Source: Verrucomicrobiota bacterium (GTDB lineage: Bacteria; Verrucomicrobiota; Verrucomicrobiia; Chthoniobacterales; UBA10450). Taken from it: DNA of 6,043 nucleotides. The notes below the pieces were generated by a model. That model was not told the DNA's origin, did not search any database, and was given only the letters and a program-made list of their open reading frames with translations. A program made the translations under genes and the position numbers. This document shows, piece after piece, positions 1-5,557 of the stretch (its first letter is position 1; each line of letters begins with the position of its first letter). The DNA is taken from NCBI GenBank assembly GCA_003218345.1, contig QHNF01000270.1, positions 1 through 6,043 of the forward strand. Reading direction: 5' to 3'.

Positions 1-424
1 AAAGGAACAAGGTGCGCGCGATCTGGATCCATTATTAAAGATCGGATGCGCTCGATCAGCCGTGGCCGATCGAGCAGTTTGCCGCTCAGCGGACGCACTG
101 AACCGTCAAGAGGTGAAAGCAGGAAAAGCCGCCGCCGCGCATGACTTGAGATGACGCCGGGCAGAAGATCGAGGTAGTAGTCGATGATACTCGGCAGAAT
201 CGTTTGCGAAGTAACATAGATCAGCCGGGCCCGGGGCTGGCGCAGCAACAATAACAGAAACAGAAAACGCTCTTCGTACGCCTGCATCACTGCGCCGGAA
301 CCGATCGCGTCGATGGACATCGAGGGAACGACAATGATCGTTTGCGGGTCCTGATTAAAATGCTCGATCGATTTCCACACAATTGATCAAATTCATCTTG
401 TGAGGCAGTAAGGAATGAATTCAT
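1..424 (-). CDS. PGM1-type ATP-grasp peptide ligase / carboxylate-amine ligase, N-terminal part, frameshifted near start
   Basis: The minus-strand translation from 377 down to the window edge matches, from memory, the N-terminal pre-ATP-grasp region of peptide ligase PGM1-related proteins. It reads WKSIEHFNQDPQTIIVVPSM, then a Leu-rich stretch (FLFLLLLLRQPRARLIYVTS), then DYYLDLLPGVISSHARRR, RPLSGKLLDRPRLIERI and DRAHLVP. Members are ATP-dependent ligases joining a carboxylate to an amine; PGM1 itself acts in pheganomycin biosynthesis. The catalytic ATP-grasp core lies outside the window, so substrate cannot be judged. The likely start is ATG at 422-424, giving MNSFLTASQDEFDQL, the expected family-like lead-in. 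That frame must shift around 378-382 to reach WKSIEHF, through a lost base or a TG duplication in 'ttgtgtgg'. The alternative is a GTG start at 378-380 directly after an in-frame TGA. No clear Shine-Dalgarno is seen. It lies 87 bp downstream of the ORF6N gene on the same strand. The family call is fairly sure; the exact start and intactness are not. Confidence 0.75.
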
Positions 425-435
425 CGAGAAGAATC

Positions 436-470
436 GCTCAAAGTTCAACTTCTAACGTTCAATGTTCAAT
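436..470. repeat. Degenerate heptamer tandem repeat (GTTCAAY type)
   Basis: Five consecutive 7-mers can be read here: gctcaaa, gttcaac, ttctaac, gttcaat, gttcaat. The last two are identical and the others differ by a few bases. The array occupies most of the 87-bp gap between the ORF6N gene and the ligase gene, just upstream of the likely ligase start. It has the same 7-bp period as three other intergenic repeats in this window, although the unit sequence differs. Confidence 0.6.
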
Positions 471-511
471 CATCTTCTTCGTAAATCTTGAAGAACGCCG
501 ACGACCGCTTC

Positions 512-1057
512 TTACTCGTTGAAATGGAACCCGATCTGGCGTTTCGGCGGTTCAGGTGGTGTCATCAATTCACGGATGGCGTCGAAGACGACTCTGAACT
601 GTGCGTCGTACTTCTTTTCAAGCTTGTCCAGCTTGCGCGCCAGATTAGAGTTGGAGAGAAGCATTTCACGCAACCGGACAAAAGTGCGCATGATCGCAAT
701 GTTGACCTGCACGGCGCGTTTGCTCCGAAGTACACTCGAAAGCATCGCGACACCTTGTTCAGTAAAAGCGTAAGGCAGATACTTCGAGTGCTCTCCGCGC
801 TTGCCTGTCGCGAGTTGTGATAGGCGGTGCGGCGCGTCTAAGATCACAATTTGTGATCTTAAAGCTCTTGCTTCGGGCGTGCTGAGTTGAAACATGAAAT
901 CCTCGGGAAAGCGGTCCCGGTTGCGCTTGACAGCTTGGTTTAACGTCCTTGTCGGCACGGCATAAAGCTCTGCCAAGTCAAAATCCAGCATCACCTTTTC
1001 GCGGCGAATCAAATAAATGCGGCGCTCGACTTGAACGGCCAGAGCATGCTCCTTCAT
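512..1057 (-). CDS. ORF6N domain-containing putative DNA-binding protein
   Basis: This 181-residue protein matches the common bacterial ORF6N architecture over its full length. Residues about 10-75 carry the ORF6N hallmark ([19 protein letters not shown], then [11 protein letters not shown] and [10 protein letters not shown]). Residues 93-133 hold the second conserved block ([14 protein letters not shown], then [16 protein letters not shown]). A charged, heptad-like helix follows at about 137-165 ([16 protein letters not shown]) and could mediate oligomerisation. ORF6N is a KilA-N-like DNA-binding domain first named in phage proteins; the precise role of the chromosomal versions is unknown. 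The ATG at 1055-1057 overlaps the helicase TGA (1054-1056) by four bases. There is no strong ribosome binding site, which fits translational coupling to the helicase. The length agrees with the usual size of about 180 residues, so the gene looks intact. A mobile-element origin is possible but nothing around it shows one. Confidence 0.95.
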   Translation of the reverse strand: MKEHALAVQVERRIYLIRREKVMLDFDLAELYAVPTRTLNQAVKRNRDRFPEDFMFQLSTPEARALRSQIVILDAPHRLSQLATGKRGEHSKYLPYAFTEQGVAMLSSVLRSKRAVQVNIAIMRTFVRLREMLLSNSNLARKLDKLEKKYDAQFRVVFDAIRELMTPPEPPKRQIGFHFNE

Positions 1058-2268
1058 CTGCGCCGGCGGCCAAAAGAATATCCACGATGAGTGCGGCCGC
1101 CGCCGATCGCTCGCTTGCCGCCAGGCGCTTCCGTTTCAAACAGCGCCGTGTACAAGTACGAAAAGTTCTCCAGTTTCAGTCGCGGAATTTTCCTGCCGAT
1201 GAAGTGTTCGATCGCCTGCAACGCGGGCAGTTCCTGGCCACTCGTGAGAGTAAATGCGTCGCCGACATTTTGCGCCCGGCCGGTGCGTCCGATGCGATGC
1301 ACGTAATCTTCCGGATGCTCGGGCACATCGTAATTAATGACATGACTCACGCCCGCGATATCGAGGCCGCGCGATGCGATGTCGGTTGCCACCATCACTT
1401 CGTATTTGCCACTCTTAAATCCTTCGAGCGCTTCGATCCGTTCGCGCTGTGTCCGATTGGAATGCAACACCGCGACGGCATGCTTTCCTTGTTTTAATTG
1501 GTGCGCGATGCGATCTGCGCCGTACTTGGTTCGGCAGAAAATCAGCGCGCTGTCGAAGTTCGTCCGCTCGAGCAAAGCCATGAGCAGATCGAATTTTTGT
1601 TCGGCGGCCACCGGATAAACTGCATGGGTGACTGTTTCCGCAGGCGAACGGCGTATGCCAATTTCCACTAACTCAGGATCGCGCAAAACCCAGGCCGCCA
1701 GACGTTCGATCTCCGGCGGCAGCGTGGCGGAGAAGAGCAGAGTTTGCCTCTGTGTCGAGATTTTCTCAACGATGCGGCGCACGTCCGGCAAAAAACCCAT
1801 GTCGAGCATGCGATCCACTTCATCGAGCACGAGAATTTTTACATCTTTGAGACTCATCGTGCGCTGCTCGAGCAGATCGAGTAGGCGCCCAGGCGTGGCT
1901 ACCAAAACATCGACGCCGCGCTTGAGTTCCTCGCGCTGTTTCCCGTAACCGACGCCACCGTGCACAAGAGAGACCCGCAAATCAGTGAAGCGGCCGTAAT
2001 CGCGAAACGCCGTTTCCACCTGCGCGGCCAGTTCCCGCGTCGGCTCGAGCACCAGACATCGAAAAGCTCCATGCTTTGCCAGCAGCGTCAGAATCGGCAA
2101 GGCAAACGCCGCGGTTTTGCCGGTACCCGTCTGCGCGGTGCCGATTAAATCTTTGCCTCCAAGAATAATCGGGAACGCGCGAAGCTGAATCGGCGTTGGC
2201 TCGACAAATCCCATTGCCTGCGTCCCACGCACCGCTTCAGGTGAAAGTCCGAAATGATTAAATGACAC
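1054..2268 (-). CDS. DEAD-box ATP-dependent RNA helicase, RhlE-like
   Basis: A 404-residue cytoplasmic superfamily 2 RNA helicase with every expected motif in order. The upstream aromatic and Q motif lie at 6-28 (GFVEPTPIQ). Motif I is AQTGTGKT (45-52), Ia PTREL (76-80), a GG motif at 104-105, and Ib TPGR (125-128). Motif II is at 149-152, III SAT (180-182), IV LIFCRTK (242-248), [12 protein letters not shown] (294-304) and [10 protein letters not shown] (324-331). Motif II reads DEVD rather than DEAD, keeping the catalytic Asp-Glu. The short Gly/Arg-rich basic tail ending in RRRR is typical of RhlE-type proteins and may bind RNA. These enzymes remodel RNA in ribosome assembly or mRNA decay; which job applies here cannot be told. 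The start is GTG at 2266-2268: an in-frame TAA lies three codons upstream and the next Met (19) would remove part of the Q-motif region. No Shine-Dalgarno is visible. The stop overlaps the ORF6N start. Confidence 0.96.
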   Translation of the reverse strand: MSFNHFGLSPEAVRGTQAMGFVEPTPIQLRAFPIILGGKDLIGTAQTGTGKTAAFALPILTLLAKHGAFRCLVLEPTRELAAQVETAFRDYGRFTDLRVSLVHGGVGYGKQREELKRGVDVLVATPGRLLDLLEQRTMSLKDVKILVLDEVDRMLDMGFLPDVRRIVEKISTQRQTLLFSATLPPEIERLAAWVLRDPELVEIGIRRSPAETVTHAVYPVAAEQKFDLLMALLERTNFDSALIFCRTKYGADRIAHQLKQGKHAVAVLHSNRTQRERIEALEGFKSGKYEVMVATDIASRGLDIAGVSHVINYDVPEHPEDYVHRIGRTGRAQNVGDAFTLTSGQELPALQAIEHFIGRKIPRLKLENFSYLYTALFETEAPGGKRAIGGGRTHRGYSFGRRRR

Positions 2269-2342
2269 GCGAGGAAGTTAAGATGCGGATGAAGAGAAGC
2301 AATGGCCTCGCGAACATTAAAAAGCTAAAGGGTGCCAGGTTG

Positions 2343-2384
2343 GAATGACAAAATCCGAATGACGAATGACGAATCAATGACGAA
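2343..2384. repeat. Heptamer tandem repeat (GAATGAC type)
   Basis: Six successive 7-mers can be laid out: gaatgac, aaaatcc, gaatgac, gaatgac, gaatcaa, tgacgaa. Three are identical. The following 'ccccaaatgatgaa' looks like further decayed copies. The array sits in the divergent intergenic region, outside any gene. 'aatgacgaatgacgaa' strings are, to my recollection, frequent between genes in Spartobacteria-like genomes, which supports the suggested lineage but does not prove it. Confidence 0.7.
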
Positions 2385-2478
2385 CCCCAAATGATGAATA
2401 AATTGCCGCGCACATCGAGGCAATAATTTCCTTCGAGCTTTACGTTGAAGTTAAACAGAAGCTGATGGAATTTAAAAT

Positions 2479-2484
2479 AAAGGA
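2479..2484 (+). promoter_or_regulatory. Ribosome binding site of the kelch gene
   Basis: AAAGGA lies nine bases upstream of the ATG at 2494-2496 and is a good Shine-Dalgarno match at normal spacing. It supports this ATG as the start, as does the signal peptide that begins there. Confidence 0.65.
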
Positions 2485-2493
2485 TAACACAAA

Positions 2494-3555
2494 ATGAAAA
2501 AGCAAAAGACCACTACCATCATCACAAATCTCCGCTGGCGCGCGCTTTTCGTCGTCCTGTTGTTTCTCGTTATCCAAATGATGCCTCGCGCGCTGGGACA
2601 GCGAGGTCAGCGAGATATCGGCCAGAGAACTTCGGATGTCCAAGCGCCATCGCACCTGGACGGTGGGACTTGGACGGGCATTGATAGCCTCAACACTGCG
2701 CGCTTTCTGCATACGGCAACCTTACTGGCCAACGGAAAGGTGCTGGTTGCAGGGGGCCTTGATAACAGTTTCAACGCGACTGCGAGTGCGGAGCTATACG
2801 ATCCAGCGAGCGGAAGTTGGACAGCCACTGGCAGTCTCAACACCGCGCGTTATGAACACACGGCGACGTTGCTGTCCAACGGAACGGTGCTGGTTGCAGG
2901 GGGGAGTGATAGCAGTGGCAATGCTTCGGCGAGCGCAGAACTATATGACCCGGCAAGCAACACCTGGACGGTCACTGGTAGCCTCAACACCGAACGCACT
3001 GAGCACACTGCGACTTTGTTACCTAACGGCATGGTGCTGGCTGCAGCTGGAACTGATAGCAGTTTCAATGCTTCCGACAGCGCGGAACTGTATGACCCGG
3101 CTAGCGGGACTTGGACAACCACCGGCGACCTCAACACCGCGCGCAATCTGCATACGGCGATCTTGCTGCCCAACGGGATGGTGCTGGTTGCAGAAGGAGC
3201 TGATAGCAGCCAAAGTGCTTCTGCGAGCGCAGAACTGTACGACCAGGTAAGCGGGATCTGGACGGACACCGGTAGCCTCAACACCGCGCGTTATGGGCAT
3301 ACGGTGATCTTGCTGTTCAACGGGATGCCGCTGGTTGCAGGGGGATTTGATGACAGCGGTAACGCTTCCGCGAGCGCGGAACTGTACGACTCGGCGAGCG
3401 GGACCTGGGTGGCCACTGGTAGCCTCAACACCGGGCGCTCCGGGCATACGGCGACCTTGTTGTCCAGCGGGACAACGCTGGTTGCAGGGGGATTTGATAA
3501 CAGCGGTACCAGTTCGGTGAGCGCAGAACTGTACGACACGGCGACCGGGACTTGA
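2494..3555 (+). CDS. Exported kelch-repeat beta-propeller protein, ended early by a frameshift
   Basis: This reads as 353 residues. A signal peptide occupies 1-35: basic start (MKKQK), a second basic patch (RWR), hydrophobic core ALFVVLLFLVIQMM, and likely cleavage after ALG at 35. From residue 58 the chain is six tandem 49-residue units. Each follows the pattern GTWT.TGSLNTAR..HTATLL.NG..LVAGG.D.S..AS.SAELYDPAS, a kelch-type blade with the diagnostic Gly-Gly, Tyr and Trp. Blades 3 and 4 have lost one Gly (AAG, AEG). The stop TGA at 3553-3555 falls where every other unit has a Trp codon (ACT TGG ACG), so the frame was broken by loss of one G. Restoring it would give about 440 residues and a seventh blade, the usual number for a closed propeller. 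The location is periplasmic or outside the cell; ligand and role are unknown. Such proteins are often repeat-rich surface or secreted factors, so binding is more likely than catalysis. Confidence 0.9.
   Translation: MKKQKTTTIITNLRWRALFVVLLFLVIQMMPRALGQRGQRDIGQRTSDVQAPSHLDGGTWTGIDSLNTARFLHTATLLANGKVLVAGGLDNSFNATASAELYDPASGSWTATGSLNTARYEHTATLLSNGTVLVAGGSDSSGNASASAELYDPASNTWTVTGSLNTERTEHTATLLPNGMVLAAAGTDSSFNASDSAELYDPASGTWTTTGDLNTARNLHTAILLPNGMVLVAEGADSSQSASASAELYDQVSGIWTDTGSLNTARYGHTVILLFNGMPLVAGGFDDSGNASASAELYDSASGTWVATGSLNTGRSGHTATLLSSGTTLVAGGFDNSGTSSVSAELYDTATGT
2665..3546 (+). repeat. Six tandem 147-bp coding repeats (kelch blades)
   Basis: The units start at 2665, 2812, 2959, 3106, 3253 and 3400, each exactly 147 bp (49 codons) and each opening with a Gly/Asn-Thr/Ser/Ile-Trp codon triplet. 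A seventh unit starts at 3547 but lost a base and then diverges. The units are similar at DNA level ('ctcaacaccgcgc', 'gtgctggttgcaggggg', 'gcgagcgcagaactgta' recur). This suggests expansion by duplication or continuing exchange between copies. Confidence 0.92.
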
Positions 3556-3815
3556 CGATCACAGGTAGCCTCAATGCTGCGCGGGGTCGGCACACAGCGA
3601 CCTCGCTGTCCAACGGAAACGGAATGGTGCTGGCTGCGGGAGGACTAAATTTTCCCAAAGTTTCCGCAAGCGCGGAACTGTACAGCGGCCCTACACCTAC
3701 TCCCACACCTACACCTTCTTCCACTCCGACAGCTACACCAACACCTACTGCTACACCTAGAGTAACTCCGAGGCCACGCCCCACTCCGCAGCCTCGCCCA
3801 ACGCCTCCGCGGTAG
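3555..3815 (+). pseudogene. Out-of-frame C-terminal part of the kelch protein: seventh blade and Pro/Thr/Arg tail
   Basis: In the frame starting at 3555 the translation continues the kelch pattern without a break: TITGSLNAARGRHTATSLSNG, then MVLAAGG and SASAELYSG. From 3690 a low-complexity tail follows, (PT)n then [14 protein letters not shown], ending in a basic RPRPTPQPRPTPPR before TAG at 3813-3815. It has no credible start codon or ribosome binding site of its own. It is best read as the end of the upstream gene, separated by one missing G at 3553-3555. The Pro/Thr tail resembles extracellular linkers but ends without a further domain; the Arg-rich end might contact the envelope (inference). 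If the frameshift is a sequencing error, this is simply the end of an intact gene. If real, the protein lacks one propeller blade and its tail. Confidence 0.8.
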
Positions 3816-3820
3816 CAGAT

Positions 3821-3991
3821 TGGGTAGCGCAAGCGTCTCGCGTGCAAAAGCCAGTCCGGCTCGGACTTTCGGCGCCCTCGCTGAAACGAACTTTCCGAAC
3901 ATCTCGCACCGGGTTCTGAACTTGGACGCACACGAGAAGTCCGCCATAGCGAGGACGCTATGGCCAACACGCGAGACGCGTGCGCTACCCA
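3821..3991. repeat. 171-bp nested palindromic element with 24-bp terminal inverted repeats (MITE/REPIN-like)
   Basis: The left arm at 3821-3844 (begins tgggtagcgca) and the right arm at 3968-3991 (ends tgcgctaccca) are inverted repeats matching at 23 of 24 positions. Inside are three smaller hairpins. One is agtccg/cggact (3853-3858 with 3862-3867). One is tttcggcg with cgctgaaa (3867-3874 with 3879-3886, loop ccct, one G-T pair). One is a perfect 9-bp stem gccatagcg/cgctatggc (3943-3951 with 3956-3964, loop agga). There is no clear target-site duplication and no transposase. It starts five bases after the kelch tail stop. It could be a non-autonomous mobile or REP-type element, and when transcribed it would fold into a strong structure that might end or stabilise the upstream mRNA. 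Similar 'gggtagcgc' elements seem familiar from Verrucomicrobiota, but I could not check this. Confidence 0.7.
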
Positions 3992-4150
3992 GAAAGGCGT
4001 GATCCTTCCTTGTCATTCACACCTGCCAGCGCGAAGATCGCTCTGTGCCTAGTAGTCCCTGTCAGCGCGACCGGCGGTGGCGCCCTACCAAATCGCCCCG
4101 ATTTGTTTATAACATGGCTTCTATTACCCTTCCCTGACACGACGGAGTTC
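3992..4150 (+). other. Leader region of the AI-2E family gene
   Basis: No gene is seen in these 159 bp. The permease frame stays open through here and back into the palindromic element, but its composition does not look like a protein N-terminus. TATAAC at 4108-4113 could serve as a -10 box about 38 bp before the start codon; no good -35 box is found at the expected distance. The promoter is therefore only a possibility. Confidence 0.35.
4144..4147 (+). promoter_or_regulatory. Ribosome binding site deciding the AI-2E permease start
   Basis: GGAG lies three bases before the ATG at 4151-4153. The spacing is short, but it is the only purine-rich site near a start codon in this frame. It favours 4151 over the upstream GTG at 3980, which lies inside the right arm of the palindromic element. 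Confidence 0.5.
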
Positions 4151-5266
4151 ATGAAAGAATCCGATCACGAGAATCAGTACGCGCCGCTGAGTTATTACGG
4201 CGCACGGCGCGTCGTGTGGCTCGTTTTTCTGCTGATCATCATCTGGTTGGTTCTACGCTCGCTTCAACCTGTGATTTTGCTCTTCGCGCTGGTGTTTCTT
4301 CTCGCCATGGTCCTGAACCCGATTGTGGTCTGGCTGCACAAACATCACGTTCCGCGCTTTGCCAGTGTGATCCTGCTGATTCTTGCGCTGGTTGCCGTCA
4401 CCACGACGATCGTCGTCTTTGCCATCCCGCCACTGGCCAGGCAAAGCCAGGAGTTAATGCACAGCGCGCCCAGGGTCTGGGAAGGCATTCGCACCCGCAT
4501 CGAATCGCTTACGCAAAATTATCCGGCAGTTCGCGATGCATTGCCGCGCACTGACGAAATGGCGGGAAAAGTCGGCGCGGCCGCAGGAACGATCGGGAAC
4601 ATCCTGCTAAGATCGACAATTGGCTTGGTCGGCGGCGTGGCAAGTGCCGTGTTCGCTATTCTCTTGCTTGTCTTTGTGCTGGCCAACCCTCGGCCGCTCG
4701 TGACCGCGTATCTGGCACTGGCGCCCGATCGTTACCGCGAACAAGCGCATCGCACCCTCGCGCGACTCATGCGGCAAATGACCGCCTGGGCGCGCGGCGT
4801 CGCCATCAATGGTGTAATTACCGGGCTTTCCATCGGTGCATTGCTTTGGCTGATCGGCGTGCAGCCGGCGCTCATCTTCGGCGTGTTCGCGTTTCTGGGT
4901 GAGTTTCTGCCAAACATTGGCGCATTCCTCGTCTCCATTCCCATTTTGCTGGTCGCGCTGAGCCTGGGCGCGACAAAATTCTGGCTCGCGCTCGGCGTGA
5001 TCGTGCTGGTTTACCAGGTCGAGCTGAACGTTCTTGTGCCGGGCGTGCTGGGCAAAGAGATGCGATTGCATCCGGTCAACATCTTGTTTTTTACGCTGGC
5101 GACCGCCGGATTGTTTGGGTTGCTGGGAGTTTTTCTCGCCGTCCCGGCCGCCGCGCTGGTGCAGATCGTGATCGACGAATTTTATTTGCAACCGCGCAAA
5201 CCCAATTACGCTGCGCTCGATCGCGAAGCCGCTGCGCTGGTGGAAGGGAAAAAGGAAAGACAGTGA
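4151..5266 (+). CDS. AI-2E family transporter (permease)
   Basis: A 371-residue inner-membrane protein of the AI-2E transporter family (formerly UPF0118, PF01594). Hydrophobic segments lie at about 21-35, 40-58, 70-92, 151-178, 214-236, 238-272 (probably two), 276-297 and 308-343. The soluble insert between the third and fourth segments, about 93-150, is typical of the family. Conserved features include the GEFLPNIGAFL stretch (250-260) and the VELNVLVPGVLG block followed by HPV (290-309), close to the family consensus. Members have been linked to export of autoinducer-2 or to sodium/proton antiport, so the substrate cannot be assigned from sequence. The start at 4151 is chosen because it gives the normal family length of about 350-370 residues, has GGAG upstream, and precedes the first membrane segment directly. 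It stands alone, with a structured element upstream and a convergent gene downstream. It looks intact. Confidence 0.95.
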   Translation: MKESDHENQYAPLSYYGARRVVWLVFLLIIIWLVLRSLQPVILLFALVFLLAMVLNPIVVWLHKHHVPRFASVILLILALVAVTTTIVVFAIPPLARQSQELMHSAPRVWEGIRTRIESLTQNYPAVRDALPRTDEMAGKVGAAAGTIGNILLRSTIGLVGGVASAVFAILLLVFVLANPRPLVTAYLALAPDRYREQAHRTLARLMRQMTAWARGVAINGVITGLSIGALLWLIGVQPALIFGVFAFLGEFLPNIGAFLVSIPILLVALSLGATKFWLALGVIVLVYQVELNVLVPGVLGKEMRLHPVNILFFTLATAGLFGLLGVFLAVPAAALVQIVIDEFYLQPRKPNYAALDREAAALVEGKKERQ

Positions 5267-5274
5267 CTGGCGAT

Positions 5275-5295
5275 CAGTGAACCGTGAACGGTGTT
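5275..5295. repeat. Short heptamer repeat (CAGTGAA / CCGTGAA / CGGTGTT)
   Basis: Three diverged 7-mers in a row begin eight bases after the permease stop. Alone this would be negligible, but together with the exact duplicate at 5341-5354 it fits the same 7-bp pattern seen in the other intergenic regions. Confidence 0.4.
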
Positions 5296-5340
5296 GTAGC
5301 CAGCCGTTCTCTTCCTGGCCGACGCCGTGAGGTATGACTT

Positions 5341-5361
5341 AGTGATCAGTGATCGGTGAGT
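5341..5361. repeat. Heptamer tandem repeat (AGTGATC x2 plus GGTGAGT)
   Basis: Two identical 7-mers agtgatc (5341-5347 and 5348-5354) are followed by the related ggtgagt (5355-5361). It lies in the convergent intergenic region between the permease and the minus-strand surface protein, just before the 5367-5390 hairpin. Confidence 0.5.
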
Positions 5362-5366
5362 TTGGT

Positions 5367-5390
5367 AACTCGTGAGGCAACTCGCGAGTT
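5367..5390. terminator. Strong hairpin with GCAA tetraloop, candidate terminator between convergent genes
   Basis: The arms aactcgtgag (5367-5376) and ctcgcgagtt (5381-5390) form a 10-bp stem with one G-U pair, closed by gcaa, a stable GNRA loop. It lies about 100 bp past the permease stop and about 160 bp past the end of the opposing gene. There is no T-run on either side, so it is not a textbook intrinsic terminator. It may instead stabilise a 3' end or work with Rho. The structure itself is clear; the function is inferred. Confidence 0.45.
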
Positions 5391-5408
5391 CCTTGTCTAG
5401 GTCGAAGA

Positions 5409-5557
5409 CGTTGTACTCAACGCGTTGGCAAAGTAACTGCGGCTCTGCCGCCTGATATTTGGGCCTTCGGGGATTTAATTGCAGGCCCAAGGGCATGCTC
5501 GCGACAAAGCGTCAGAGTTCTGACATCCGATCTCCGGGCCACAAGGCCGCGCTACCC
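5409..5557. repeat. Cluster of small hairpins (possible second palindromic intergenic element)
   Basis: Closely spaced inverted repeats fill this stretch: cgttg/caacg (5409-5422, loop tact), the perfect palindrome caacgcgttg (5418-5427), gcggc/gccgc (5439-5451, loop tct), ttgggcct/aggcccaa (5459-5466 with 5483-5490), gtcag/ctgac (5511-5524, loop agtt) and ggcc/ggcc (5537-5548, loop acaa). Its right end, gcgctaccc (5549-5557), is identical to the outer end of the 3821-3991 element and contains the stop codon of the minus-strand gene. No protein-coding gene is supported here. Confidence 0.45.

Larger units (their letters stand above)
2269..2493. other. Divergent intergenic region between helicase and kelch gene
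   Basis: These 225 bp separate two divergently read genes, so both promoters should lie here. It contains a heptamer tandem repeat (2343-2384), and the right part is AT-rich. A TAAAAT at 2473-2478 resembles a -10 box and TTGAAG at 2445-2450 a -35 box. Their 22-bp spacing is too wide for a standard sigma-70 promoter, so no promoter is called. I see no convincing promoter for the helicase on the minus strand. Confidence 0.5.

Noticed and set aside
949..1497. 182-codon plus-strand open frame opposite the helicase and ORF6N genes
   Set aside because: It is antisense to two clearly conserved proteins, crosses their boundary, and its translation shows no recognisable domain. It is a by-product of codon bias.
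3547..3556. Programmed -1 ribosomal frameshift in the kelch gene
   Set aside because: The site lacks a slippery heptamer of the X XXY YYZ kind. Comparison with the other six units shows the Trp codon is simply short of one G, so a deletion or read error is the simpler explanation.
2850..3970. Several long minus-strand open frames opposite the kelch gene, with repeated motifs such as GSYSSALAEAL
   Set aside because: Their repeats are just the antisense of the 147-bp kelch units, so the periodicity is inherited and not evidence for coding.
3820..4002. 60-residue plus-strand open frame covering the palindromic element
   Set aside because: It coincides with the inverted-repeat element, whose ends fix its sequence. 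It has no ribosome binding site and no protein family resemblance.
3980..4150. N-terminal extension of the AI-2E permease from GTG at 3980
   Set aside because: It would start inside the right arm of the palindromic element, has no ribosome binding site, and would add 57 residues not typical of the family. ATG at 4151 fits better.
4607..5191. 194-codon minus-strand open frame opposite the permease
   Set aside because: The composition is Gln/His/Asp-rich, as expected from the antisense of membrane-protein codons. The plus strand encodes a well-conserved family.
5367..5398. Textbook rho-independent terminator
   Set aside because: The stem is strong, but no T-tract follows on either strand, so it is kept only as a candidate.
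5206..5496. 96-codon minus-strand open frame in the convergent intergenic region
   Set aside because: It runs through several hairpins and heptamer repeats and into the 3' end of the permease. No domain or ribosome binding site is seen.
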